Shown here: in pieces, positions 8,501-15,934 of the stretch
How positions within the stretch are numbered: the first letter of the stretch is position 1
Layout: every line of letters starts with the position of its first letter
From: VRUE01 sp963697915
GTDB lineage: Bacteria; Actinomycetota; Thermoleophilia; Solirubrobacterales; 70-9
Direction: 5' to 3'
DNA length: 64,000 bases
Assembly: GCA_963697915.1 (NCBI GenBank)
Contig: OY969103.1
Span: 1,426,001-1,490,000, forward strand
The notes under the pieces: generated by a model
What the model was told of the DNA's origin: nothing
The model's database searches: none
What the model saw: only the letters and a program-made list of their open reading frames with translations
Program-made: the position numbers and the translations under genes

Positions 8501-8654
8501 GGACCGGAGGGAGGTCTCCTGGCTTCCGAGCTCCGTCCCGCGCCTTCCCAGCCTGCTCGGCCAGTGGCTGCCCGTGGGCATGCGGTCGGTACCTGCTCGG
8601 TCACAGTGGCGGGCCCGCGCCGGACTTGCACCGGACTTCCCCGTCCACCGATCC
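8501..8654 (-). promoter_or_regulatory. Cobalamin riboswitch controlling the DUF4430/ExbB operon
   Basis: Read on the minus strand: P1 5' arm GGATCGG (8654-8648), then GGGGAAGTCCGGTGCAAGTC, GCCACTGT, GGGAAGGCG, the B12 box GAAGCCAGGAGACC (about 8529-8515), and the closing P1 arm CCGGTCC (8507-8501, one G-U pair). These are the conserved cobalamin (AdoCbl-type) aptamer elements in order. A -10-like TAGACT at 8672-8667 sits just upstream. The ribosome site GAAAGGGG and ATG 8465 follow 30 nt later. B12 would shut off the operon. Confidence 0.95.
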
Positions 8655-8666
8655 TTCTGGGCGGCC

Positions 8667-8672
8667 AGTCTA
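8667..8672 (-). promoter_or_regulatory. -10 element TAGACT for the minus-strand riboswitch transcript
   Basis: TAGACT (minus strand) lies 12 bp upstream of the first paired riboswitch base, giving a start point very near 8660. It fits the actinobacterial TANNNT -10 pattern. No good -35 is visible. Confidence 0.45.
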
Positions 8673-8717
8673 GCCCACCCCTGTGAGCCCTCGGCGATGG
8701 GTCGTGAGCTTCTCCGC

Positions 8718-8723
8718 TAGATT
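8718..8723 (+). promoter_or_regulatory. -10 element TAGATT for the plus-strand riboswitch transcript
   Basis: TAGATT lies 20 bp upstream of the P1 arm at 8744. With the minus-strand TAGACT it makes a compact divergent promoter pair in the 89 bp between the two aptamers. No good -35 is visible. Confidence 0.4.
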
Positions 8724-8743
8724 GCCGCCCCAATCACAAACCA

Positions 8744-8897
8744 CGGATCGGTGGACAGGGAAGTCGGTGAGAAACCGACGCGGGCCCGCCACTGTGACCG
8801 AGAGAAGCCCGCCGCACGCCATGCGGCAGCCACTGGCCACCACGGCCGGGAAGGCGCGACGGGAAGCCTCGGAAGCCAGGAGACCTCCCTCCGATCC
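8744..8897 (+). promoter_or_regulatory. Cobalamin riboswitch controlling the transcobalamin-like gene
   Basis: P1 arms GGATCGG (8744-8750) and CCGATCC (8891-8897) are perfectly complementary. Between them, in order, are GGGAAGTCGGTGAGAAACCG, GCCACTGTGACCG, CAGCCACTGGCC, GGGAAGGCG and the B12 box GAAGCCAGGAGACC (8872-8885), all conserved cobalamin aptamer elements. The gene at 8930 follows after GGAAAGGGG. Same length (154 nt) as the opposite-strand copy, so the pair probably arose by duplication and inversion. Confidence 0.95.
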
Positions 8898-8929
8898 CTC
8901 CATCAGCCCTCGAGGAAAGGGGTTCAAGG

Positions 8930-10549
8930 ATGCGAGCAGTCTCCTTAAGACGTACCTTCGCGCTCGGCGCTTCACTTCTGGCGCTCGGCGCTCTTCCGGC
9001 CACGGCAGCGGCGACTTCGACCAAGGCCGAAATCGACACCGCGATCGACGGTGCGGTCGAGTACCTCGCGGCCCAGCAGGAAACCGCCACCGGGAAAATC
9101 CTCGGCTTCGGCGGCGACTGGGCAGCCATCTCCCTGGCGGCGGCGGGCGTCGACGTCGCTGACGTCCGTGGCCCGGCCCCGGGCGACCCCAGCCTGCAGG
9201 ACTTCCTGCTCGGCGCGTACACCCAGTCGCCCTGGGACGACGAGAGCCCGGTCCTGAGCGTGGCGGCGGTCTCCAACCACTCTCTCTCGACGATCGTGTC
9301 CCGGGCCGCCGGGCTCGACCCGGCCCGGCTCTCGGCCAGCTCCAACCAGCCGGCGCAGCTGGCCGCGCTCTGGAGCCCGGCCACCGGCAGCTTCGGCCTC
9401 GCGAGCAGCTATGAGACCGTCTTCGCGGTCCTCGCGATGAAGACCGCCGGCCTCCCCGACTGGGCGCTGGCGCCGACGGTCGCCTACCTGCGGCGCAACC
9501 AGCACGACGACGGTGGCTGGGCCTTCGCCTCCGCGCTCACCCCGGCGGCCCGGGCGGAACCGAGCGAGGAGGACACGACCGGCGCCGCGGTCGCCGCTCT
9601 CTGCGAAGCGGGTGTGCCGGCCTACGACCCGGCGGTCAGCTCGGCGCTCGCCTACCTGCGCGGGCGGATGATCGACGCCACGGGCGGCATCGAATACGTC
9701 TGGGGCTTCCCGGCCGGAGCGCCGAACGCCAGCGCCAACGCCTGGGTCGTCAGTGGCCTCGAGGCCTGCGGCATCGACCCGCAGTCGCCGCAGTGGACGG
9801 CCTCGGCGGGCAAGACGCCGGTCGACTACCTGCTTTCGCTCCAGGTCGCCGCCGGCCCGGGAGCCGGCGGCTTCGCCCGCGAAGACACCGGCCCGGCGGA
9901 CGTCTACTCGACCCAGGACGCCCTGCGGGCACTGGCCGGCGCGGCCTTCAGCGCCACGCCGCAGAGCGTTCGACCGGCCCCCGCGGTAGCCGCCGGCACC
10001 CCGGTCCCGCACGTGCTCGCGGTCGAGCTGGCGCCCGGCAACGTGAGGATGTGCAAGGTCATCGCCCCGGCCGGGGCGCCGCTGACCGAGGTCCTGACCG
10101 CGGCGGCGGCGACTCCCCGCCCGGCCGGCTGCGTGACCTCGGTCGAGGTGTCCGCGGGCAGGGTCGAGTCGATCGACGGGGTCGAGCCCGAGGGCGGGGA
10201 CGAAGCCTGGCTGGCGCGCCTCGACCGCGGCGCTCTGGCCGTCGCTGCCGGGCAATCGGTTGGCTTCGGCGAGACGATCGCCTTGCGTCTGGGCAAGGAC
10301 CCGGGCACGACGGTCGGCCCGCAGGGCGCTTCCGGCCCGGCTGGGCCGGCGGCTGTCCCTGGCGCCCGCGGCCCGGCCGGCAAGGCCGGCAAGCGCGGCC
10401 GCCGGGGTAAGCCCGGACGTAACGCGAAGCGGCGCGGCAAGGCCTGCCGGAAGCGCGCCCGCGCGGCGAAGCGCCGCGGCAACTGCCGCGGCAAGCGCGC
10501 GGCGGCGCGTCAGCCGCGCTCGCGGCCGGCTTCCAGCCCCTCGCGGTAA
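8930..10549 (+). CDS. Secreted transcobalamin-like protein: alpha/alpha-barrel repeats + DUF4430-like domain + collagen-like and basic tail
   Basis: 539 aa. Signal peptide (1-29), then prenyltransferase-type repeats (about 35-340: TGKILGFGGDWAAISLAAAG, QHDDGGWAF, ATGGIEYVWG, PGAGGFARE) with no DxDD cyclase motif. Residues about 365-465 look like DUF4430 (CVTSVEVSAGRVESIDGV, then SVGFGETIALRL). This barrel-plus-beta order is that of animal intrinsic factor/transcobalamin. The C-terminus has a short collagen-like stretch (GPQGASGPAGPAA) and a Lys/Arg tail with cysteines (KRRGKACRKRARAAKRRGNC). ATG 8930 follows GGAAAGGGG. Directly behind a cobalamin riboswitch. Inferred: extracellular corrinoid scavenger. 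The 3' end overlaps the convergent lipoprotein gene by 40 bp. Confidence 0.8.
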   Translation: MRAVSLRRTFALGASLLALGALPATAAATSTKAEIDTAIDGAVEYLAAQQETATGKILGFGGDWAAISLAAAGVDVADVRGPAPGDPSLQDFLLGAYTQSPWDDESPVLSVAAVSNHSLSTIVSRAAGLDPARLSASSNQPAQLAALWSPATGSFGLASSYETVFAVLAMKTAGLPDWALAPTVAYLRRNQHDDGGWAFASALTPAARAEPSEEDTTGAAVAALCEAGVPAYDPAVSSALAYLRGRMIDATGGIEYVWGFPAGAPNASANAWVVSGLEACGIDPQSPQWTASAGKTPVDYLLSLQVAAGPGAGGFAREDTGPADVYSTQDALRALAGAAFSATPQSVRPAPAVAAGTPVPHVLAVELAPGNVRMCKVIAPAGAPLTEVLTAAAATPRPAGCVTSVEVSAGRVESIDGVEPEGGDEAWLARLDRGALAVAAGQSVGFGETIALRLGKDPGTTVGPQGASGPAGPAAVPGARGPAGKAGKRGRRGKPGRNAKRRGKACRKRARAAKRRGNCRGKRAAARQPRSRPASSPSR

Positions 10550-10989
10550 CCGCGCTCGAAGGCGGCGGAGGGCGGGCGGTCACCTGGGGTGTAGGTGGCC
10601 GCCGCCCCGAGCCGGCGCAGCAGCTCGGCGTGGATGCCTTCGGTGCCTTCGGCGCCGCGCTCGGCGGCGCCGATCAGGTAGCCGAGCCGCAGCGCCGCGG
10701 GGCCGTCGGGCTGCGCCCGCGCCTCGCGGTTGAGCTCGTTCGTCGCGGCGAGCATCGCGGTGCCGACCGTGGCCAGCTCGCCGCCCGGCTGGTTGCGCGA
10801 GAGGCAGTCGGAGATCGGCGCCTCGCCACCGAGCCGCACCTCTCCGGGCGCGGCGTCGAGAGCGCCGAGGTAGGCGCGAGCGCCCCCGAGGCAGGCCACC
10901 GGCGTCTGCTCGTCGGAGTCACCGCAGCCGGCGCCCACCAGGGCGATCAGGACGACGAGGGCGAGCGAGGTGGCGGCGCGGCGGCGCAT
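10510..10989 (-). CDS. Hypothetical lipoprotein
   Basis: 159 aa. The N-terminus has a hydrophobic helix ending in the lipobox LVGAGC, so it is a membrane-anchored lipoprotein. The remainder is mostly helical with two more cysteines near the N-terminus (VACLGG, ISDCLS), and no family I recognise. The start ATG 10989 is 6 nt after a TAGGAT element, so the mRNA is probably leaderless; that -10 overlaps the stop codon of the protease gene upstream. The 3' end overlaps the end of the B12-regulated gene on the other strand. Function unknown. Confidence 0.7.
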   Translation of the reverse strand: MRRRAATSLALVVLIALVGAGCGDSDEQTPVACLGGARAYLGALDAAPGEVRLGGEAPISDCLSRNQPGGELATVGTAMLAATNELNREARAQPDGPAALRLGYLIGAAERGAEGTEGIHAELLRRLGAAATYTPGDRPPSAAFERGYREGLEAGRERG

Positions 10990-10995
10990 GCCCAG

Positions 10996-11001
10996 ATCCT
11001 A
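10996..11001 (-). promoter_or_regulatory. Leaderless-type -10 (TAGGAT) for the lipoprotein gene
   Basis: TAGGAT on the minus strand ends 6 nt before ATG 10989, placing the transcript start at or next to the start codon. It overlaps the TAG stop of the metalloprotease gene. Confidence 0.5.
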
Positions 11002-13512
11002 TGAGCGCGCTCTCCTCCTGCCTTTCTTGGCCACGCACCTGGTCTTGCCCTTGACTTTGGCCTTGCGCTGCTTCGGCCCGCATTTCTTCGCCTTCGCCTT
11101 CGGCGTGGAGGCCGTGGTGGGCACGGTCAGCGGGGCAAACTTCGGCGGGGCCACCGTCGCCGGAGCGGGGCCCGGTCCTGGCTGCGGGCCGGGTTGTGGG
11201 CCCGGTCCTGGTCCTGGCTCTGGACCCGGACCTGGCCCCGGCCCTGGCCCCGGGTCCGGCCCCGGGTCCGGCTCGCCCTCGCAGCGGTAGATCTGCACGT
11301 CGTCGATGAACCAGCCGTAGTCGTCGAAGATGAAATCGCTGGCGATGCGGAAGCGGAAGCGGACCTGCTGCCCTGCCAGCGAGGAGATGTCGAGCCGGGT
11401 CGAGCCGTAGCCGCCGCTCTCGCCGACGAAGGCCTGGCGGCCGTTGAGCACGTTGCCGAAGGATCCGATCGCCCCCCCGTAGGAGTCGCCGGCGACGATC
11501 AGATTGCCGGCGTCCTGCCAGGTGACGCCGTCGGTGCTGTATTCGATCACGCCGCCGTCGTAGTTGATGAGTCCATCTCCGAACGCTTCGGCTTCGGCCT
11601 CGAAGCCATAGGCGTGGCTGAAGTGCAGGCGCCCGAGCGGCGGCACGGTGACGCTCTGGGTCATCGCGATCCTCGAGTCCGACTTCATGTAGCTGTCGTA
11701 GCCCCAGATGTTGGTCGTGCCGCTCGTCGCGTAGGTGGCGTCGAAGCCGAACCCGTTCGAGTTCTGCGGGTAGAAGAACACCCCTTCGCCGCTTTCGTCG
11801 AGCGGGGTGGCGATTGACCAGTTGCCGCTCCCGGGGTTCTCGAAGTCGTCGGAGAAGGAGGTCACCTGCGGCAGTCCCGGTGGGCAGGCCGTCGCTTCCT
11901 GCGGGGCGACTCCGGCCTGCGACGGGGCCTGGTCCATCTCGGTCGCCAGCACCGCCTTGTCCACCTGGGTGCAGTCAGCGCTGACGATCCCGTGCTCGCC
12001 GGTCAGGTTCGCGCAGGCCTGGCGCAGGGCGTTGCCGAGGTCCTGGTAGTCGCCGGCCGAGGTCAGCAGGTTGGCGTTGACCTCGTAGTAGAGCTGCAGG
12101 GCCTTCTCGGCGCCGATCGCGCCGACGGTCTGGCCGTTGAAGGTGTCGCCGTCGGTCAGCAGGTAGGCCGCCTTGTTGTTGACGCCGCTGTTGGAGTGCA
12201 CGCCGCCGGCGTCCCCCCACCCGAACCCGGTTTCGGGGTCGAACCGCCAGTTCGGGCTGCCCACTCGGTCGGGGTCGCCGAATTCGGTCGGGTCGGCCAT
12301 GTCGCGGATCGTGCCGATCGGCGACTCCTCGCCCTCCAGCCAGCGATCGGCGGGCGGATCGGTCCCCTGGGCGAGGTCGAAGAGCTCGCCGAAGACGTCG
12401 GCAAGCGACTCGTTGATCGCACCCGATTGGTAGTAGTAGAAGAGGTGCGACTCGTCTTCGACGACCCCGTGGGTGAGCTCGTGGCCGAGGATGTCGTCGG
12501 TGACCCAACCGGGCCCGAAGGTCATCTGTTCGCCGTTCCAGAAGGCGTTGTCGTAGGGGCAGAAGTCTTCTTCGCAGAAGCGCACGGTCGCGGCCAGCGT
12601 CATCCCGCTGCCGTCGATGCTGTCGCGTCCGAAACGGCTCAGGTAGAAGTCGTAGACGGCGCCCGAGAGGTCGTAGGCCGCGTTGACCTCGGGCTGCGCG
12701 TGCGGCCCGCCGCCCTCCACCCGCGCCGCGGTTTCGCCGAGGCAGAAGAGCTTCGCTTCCGCTTCCCCCGCGTCGCAGATCCGGCGGTTCTTCGCCTGGT
12801 GGATCTCGCTGAAGCCGAGCGCGACGTTGCCCAGCTCGGCGTCGACGAGGACCAGCTCGCGGATCGCGACCGGGTCGCCGCCGCGGACCTCGAAGCGCCA
12901 AACCAGGCGCGGCCCCAGTGGGCCGGGCGCGCCGAGGATGTCGGGGTCGTAGACCGAGAGCTCGCCGGCGCCGGCGCTGAGCTCTCCGGCGTCGATGCCG
13001 TGCTTCCGCGCAACCGAGGCGATCGCGGTCCCGGCGGCGTCGGCCACGGCGACGTTCGGCGAGCTGTCGATGCTCCCCGTCGAGGTCAGCTCGCCGCCGA
13101 CCGAGAGCAGGTCACCGCTGCGGTCGAGGTTGACGTTCAGCTCGCCGCCGATCACCGGGACGCCGCCGAGCGTCTGCCGCAGCTCGACGACGGAGCGCGC
13201 GCCGGCGATCTGCTCGACGCCGGCCACCTGCAGCTCGGCATCGCCGCGTAGGCCGAACGAGGGCGCGAAGCGGCCGGCAGCCTCCAGCGCCGCGGCGCGC
13301 GGCGCCGACGGGCCGAGCGGGATCGCCGCGCCGGCGTCGGTGCCTATGAAGGTGACGCTGGCGCCGGTCTCGGCGCCGCCGCTGACGTTGACACCGGAGC
13401 CGAGCTGGCGCTCGAGCGCCTCGGGGCTGGCCGCGGCCGCGGTGCCGGCCAGGGCCAGGACGACCGAGACGGCAAGCGCGGCACCTGCGTAAGTTGCCCT
13501 CCGGTCCCCCAT
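10999..13512 (-). CDS. Secreted M4 (thermolysin-family) metalloprotease
   Basis: 837 aa. Signal peptide; FTP/PepSY-type propeptide (about 80-200, LRQTLGGVPVIGGELNV); M4 catalytic domain with zinc motif HELTH (about 344), the third ligand in NESLADVFGE (about 367) and the catalytic histidine in GGVHSNSGVNN (about 439). A beta-sandwich domain follows (about 555-745, ending DDVQIYRCEG), then a Pro-Gly repeat linker and a basic tail with two cysteines (KKCGPKQRKAKVKGKTRC), the same kind as in the HtaA proteins. ATG 13512 has GGGAGG about 11 nt upstream. All key catalytic residues are present, so it should be an active secreted endopeptidase, self-processed at the propeptide. Confidence 0.9.
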   Translation of the reverse strand: MGDRRATYAGAALAVSVVLALAGTAAAASPEALERQLGSGVNVSGGAETGASVTFIGTDAGAAIPLGPSAPRAAALEAAGRFAPSFGLRGDAELQVAGVEQIAGARSVVELRQTLGGVPVIGGELNVNLDRSGDLLSVGGELTSTGSIDSSPNVAVADAAGTAIASVARKHGIDAGELSAGAGELSVYDPDILGAPGPLGPRLVWRFEVRGGDPVAIRELVLVDAELGNVALGFSEIHQAKNRRICDAGEAEAKLFCLGETAARVEGGGPHAQPEVNAAYDLSGAVYDFYLSRFGRDSIDGSGMTLAATVRFCEEDFCPYDNAFWNGEQMTFGPGWVTDDILGHELTHGVVEDESHLFYYYQSGAINESLADVFGELFDLAQGTDPPADRWLEGEESPIGTIRDMADPTEFGDPDRVGSPNWRFDPETGFGWGDAGGVHSNSGVNNKAAYLLTDGDTFNGQTVGAIGAEKALQLYYEVNANLLTSAGDYQDLGNALRQACANLTGEHGIVSADCTQVDKAVLATEMDQAPSQAGVAPQEATACPPGLPQVTSFSDDFENPGSGNWSIATPLDESGEGVFFYPQNSNGFGFDATYATSGTTNIWGYDSYMKSDSRIAMTQSVTVPPLGRLHFSHAYGFEAEAEAFGDGLINYDGGVIEYSTDGVTWQDAGNLIVAGDSYGGAIGSFGNVLNGRQAFVGESGGYGSTRLDISSLAGQQVRFRFRIASDFIFDDYGWFIDDVQIYRCEGEPDPGPDPGPGPGPGPGPEPGPGPGPQPGPQPGPGPAPATVAPPKFAPLTVPTTASTPKAKAKKCGPKQRKAKVKGKTRCVAKKGRRRARS
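11165..11276. repeat. Pro-Gly coding repeat in the protease linker
   Basis: Degenerate 6-bp units coding for alternating Pro-Gly (with Glu, Gln or Asp variants) make a stretch of about 37 residues between the beta-sandwich domain and the basic tail. It is a low-complexity wall-spanning linker, not a CRISPR array or regulatory repeat. Confidence 0.7.
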
Positions 13513-13586
13513 CGAGCGGGGAATCCTCCCACACTCGGGAGGATTGCGAGACCTTCTCAGTCCCTTTTTACAACTCTGCGAGTCCC

Positions 13587-14246
13587 TCAGCTACTCGGGG
13601 AGACGCCGCCCTGTTGAACCGCCGAGAAGCCCCCCTTTGGCGTGGAGCCTCCCCTGGGCGCTGACTTCGACCGGGAGATGAGGCTCTGGTTGCCGAGCGC
13701 GAAGACTTCGACCCATTCGGCGAGCTCGAACTCGTTGGTTTCGGCGTGTTCCCAGGAGAGGTGCAGGTGGTGGCCGCAGCCGTGGCCGGAGTCGCCGTCG
13801 TAGCCGACCCAGCGGAAGGGGGCCCGCGGTTTGCCCTGCAGCGGCTCGGCCCAGCGGGCGAGGCGGGTGAGCGGGGCCCAGCTCGCGTCGCAGCTGGTGG
13901 CGCCGCTCGGCGCCGCGATGTCGACGGCGAGGCCGTTGTGGTGGTCGGAGCCGTTCGTGTGGCAGCCGTCGCAGCCGACTTTCTCGTCGCTGTCGGGCAG
14001 GTTGCCCGAGTAGCCGTCGGTGATGAAGATCGGGAAGCGTTGGGCGATCCAGCGCAGGTTGGGGAGGATGCGCCGGTCGATCATGTCGCCTTCCTCGTGC
14101 GGGATCGAGGCCGGGATCGGGACGATTTCCGCGGGCGAGTAGGAGAGCCGGGTCGGGATCGGCGCGGCGCTCGCCGGCGCGCAGAGGCCGAGGCAGAGGA
14201 GCAGGGCCAGGGCGGTGGTGCCGAGCTTCTTCATGGCCCTTCGCAT
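13587..14246 (-). CDS. Secreted M15-like peptidase (D-Ala-D-Ala carboxypeptidase fold)
   Basis: 219 aa. Signal peptide (MKKLGTTALALLLCLGLCAP), then a domain with SDHHNGLAVDI (compare SxHxxGxAxD of M15 peptidases) and GCGHHLHLSWEH carrying the last metal ligand. Cysteines CDGCH and SCD probably form disulphides. Inferred function: zinc-dependent peptidoglycan or peptide hydrolase at the cell wall. The start is uncertain: ATG 14246 gives MRRAMKKLG, ATG 14234 gives MKKLG, and a TTG at 14279 is also in frame; none has a clear ribosome site. The C-terminus is Ser/Gly/Lys-rich and lacks the two-cysteine tail. Confidence 0.65.
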   Translation of the reverse strand: MRRAMKKLGTTALALLLCLGLCAPASAAPIPTRLSYSPAEIVPIPASIPHEEGDMIDRRILPNLRWIAQRFPIFITDGYSGNLPDSDEKVGCDGCHTNGSDHHNGLAVDIAAPSGATSCDASWAPLTRLARWAEPLQGKPRAPFRWVGYDGDSGHGCGHHLHLSWEHAETNEFELAEWVEVFALGNQSLISRSKSAPRGGSTPKGGFSAVQQGGVSPSS

Positions 14247-14311
14247 CGACTGGCGGTGGCGGGGACTTGAGAACCGCAACGAGCTTGGATTTGAGAACAG
14301 CGACTTACCGG

Positions 14312-14317
14312 TAGGCT
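14312..14317 (+). promoter_or_regulatory. Leaderless-type -10 (TAGGCT)
   Basis: TAGGCT ends 8 nt before the ATG at 14326; a start point 7-8 nt downstream would give a leaderless mRNA. Confidence 0.5.
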
Positions 14318-14325
14318 GCCGCCCT

Positions 14326-15924
14326 ATGACGACCGTGCGCGACGCCAGTTACGACCTCTTCCGTGCCCTGGAGATGACGACCATCTTCGGCAACCCCGGC
14401 TCGACCGAGCTGCCGATGCTGGCCGAGTTCCCGGCCGACTTCCGCTTCGTGCTCGGCCTGCACGAGGCCGTCGTGGTCGGCATGGCGGACGGGTACGCGC
14501 AGGCCTCCGGCCGCCCGGCGATCGCCAACCTGCACACCGCGCCCGGGGTCGGCAACGCGATGGGCGCGATCTTCAACGCCCAGGCCAACCACTCGCCGGT
14601 CCTCGTCACCGCCGGCCAGCAGGCGCGGGCGCAGATGACCCTGCAGGCCAACCTCACCAACCGCGACGCGATCCGCATGCCCCACCCGCTGGTCAAGTGG
14701 GCCTACGAGCCGCCGCGCGCCGAGGACGTCCCGCTCGCCCTCGCCCACGGCATCCACCTCGCCTCGCTGCCGCCGAAAGGGCCGACCTTCGTCTCGCTGC
14801 CGATGGACGACTGGGGGGTCGAGGTCGACGAGGCCGACGTCGGCGAGGCGATCAAGCGCCGCGTCAACGGCCGCGCCGTCGCCGACCCGGAGGCGATCCG
14901 CCGCCTGGTCGAGCACCTCGAGGCGGCGAGCAACCCGGTCCTCGTCGCCGGCCCCGACATCGACGCCAGCGGCGGCTGGGAGGCGGCGATCGGGCTGGCC
15001 GAGCGCCAGCGCCTGCCCGTCTGGGCGACCCCCGCCCCCGGCGGCGGTCGGATCGGCTTCCCCGAGGGGCACCCCAACTTCCGCGGCGTCCTGCCGCCGG
15101 CGATCGGCCCGGTCGGCCAGACGCTCGAGGGCCACGACCTGATCGTCACCGTCGGCACCTCGGTCTTCCCTTATTACCCCTACATCCCCGGGCCGCTGCT
15201 GCCTGAGGGGGCGACCCTGGTGGCGATCACCAGCGACCCCGACGAGGCGGCGCGGGCGCCGATGGGCTACGCGATCGTCGCCGACGTCGGCGCCACCCTC
15301 GAGGCGCTGCTCGAGGCGGTGCCCGAGTCCTCGCGCCCGGCCCCGGAGCCGAACGCCGGCCCGACCGAGATCCCGGCCGAGGACCCGCTCAACTCCTCGA
15401 CCGTGCACTCGGCGCTGGCCGAGGTCTTCCCCGAGGACGGCATCGTCGTGCTCGAGTCGCCCTCCAGCACCCTGGCGCTGCGCAACCAGCTGCGCCTCTC
15501 GCGCCCGGGCAGCTACTACTTCTCGGCCGGCGGCGGGCTCGGCTTCGGCCTCTCCGCCTCGGTCGGCGTCCAGCTCGCCCAGCCCGACCGCCCGGTCGTC
15601 TGCGTGATCGGCGAGGGCTCGGTCCAGTACGCGGTCACCGCCTTCTGGAGCGCCGTCGCCTACGACGTGCCGGTCACCTTCCTCGTCCTGCGCAACTCCG
15701 AGTACGCGATCCTCAAGTGGTTCGCCGAAGTCGAGGCGGTGCAGGGCGCGCCCGGGCTCGACCTGCCGGCGCTCGACGTCGCCGCGGTCGCCGCCGGTTA
15801 CGGCGTCAACACCCAGGTGGCCAGTGGCCGCGACGAGGTCCGCGACGCGCTCTCCAGAGCGCTCGCCTCCTCCCGCCCGGAGCTGGTCGAAGTGCTGGTG
15901 CAGCCGGGGATGTCACTGTTCTAA
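14326..15924 (+). CDS. Thiamine-diphosphate enzyme, benzoylformate-decarboxylase-like
   Basis: 532 aa, usual length for the family. N-terminal ThDP domain with FGNPGSTELPML (Ser of the active site), LHEAVVVGMADGYAQ (the ThDP-activating Glu) and ANLHTAPGVGNAM (catalytic His); central domain; C-terminal ThDP domain with the cofactor/Mg region GEGSVQYAVTAFW. This is the arrangement of MdlC. From memory, Pseudomonas BFD has a second active-site His in VFRYHQYDPG; here the matching segment reads VFPYYPYIPG, so that His is replaced and substrate or reaction may differ. The next gene, 10 nt downstream, is an FAD/Fe-S 2-hydroxyacid oxidase, which could supply the 2-oxoacid. Start fixed by the TAGGCT -10 and the conserved N-terminus MTTVRDASYDL. 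Confidence 0.8.
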   Translation: MTTVRDASYDLFRALEMTTIFGNPGSTELPMLAEFPADFRFVLGLHEAVVVGMADGYAQASGRPAIANLHTAPGVGNAMGAIFNAQANHSPVLVTAGQQARAQMTLQANLTNRDAIRMPHPLVKWAYEPPRAEDVPLALAHGIHLASLPPKGPTFVSLPMDDWGVEVDEADVGEAIKRRVNGRAVADPEAIRRLVEHLEAASNPVLVAGPDIDASGGWEAAIGLAERQRLPVWATPAPGGGRIGFPEGHPNFRGVLPPAIGPVGQTLEGHDLIVTVGTSVFPYYPYIPGPLLPEGATLVAITSDPDEAARAPMGYAIVADVGATLEALLEAVPESSRPAPEPNAGPTEIPAEDPLNSSTVHSALAEVFPEDGIVVLESPSSTLALRNQLRLSRPGSYYFSAGGGLGFGLSASVGVQLAQPDRPVVCVIGEGSVQYAVTAFWSAVAYDVPVTFLVLRNSEYAILKWFAEVEAVQGAPGLDLPALDVAAVAAGYGVNTQVASGRDEVRDALSRALASSRPELVEVLVQPGMSLF

Positions 15925-15934
15925 GAAGAGTGAG

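Noticed and set aside
5614..8733. One continuous 1039-codon minus-strand frame across the B12 locus
   Set aside because: Its upstream two thirds run through the riboswitch and the DUF4430 gene in the wrong frame and translate to Arg/Gly/Pro-rich low-complexity sequence. Only the part from ATG 7137 has a signal peptide and repeats.
8930..10549. Squalene-hopene cyclase or prenyltransferase enzyme
   Set aside because: Repeats match the fold, but no DxDD motif is visible and the protein is secreted and behind a B12 riboswitch, so a binding role is more likely.
11165..11276. Short tandem repeats resembling a CRISPR or satellite
   Set aside because: They are degenerate 6-bp units in frame with the metalloprotease and encode a Pro-Gly linker; no spacers.
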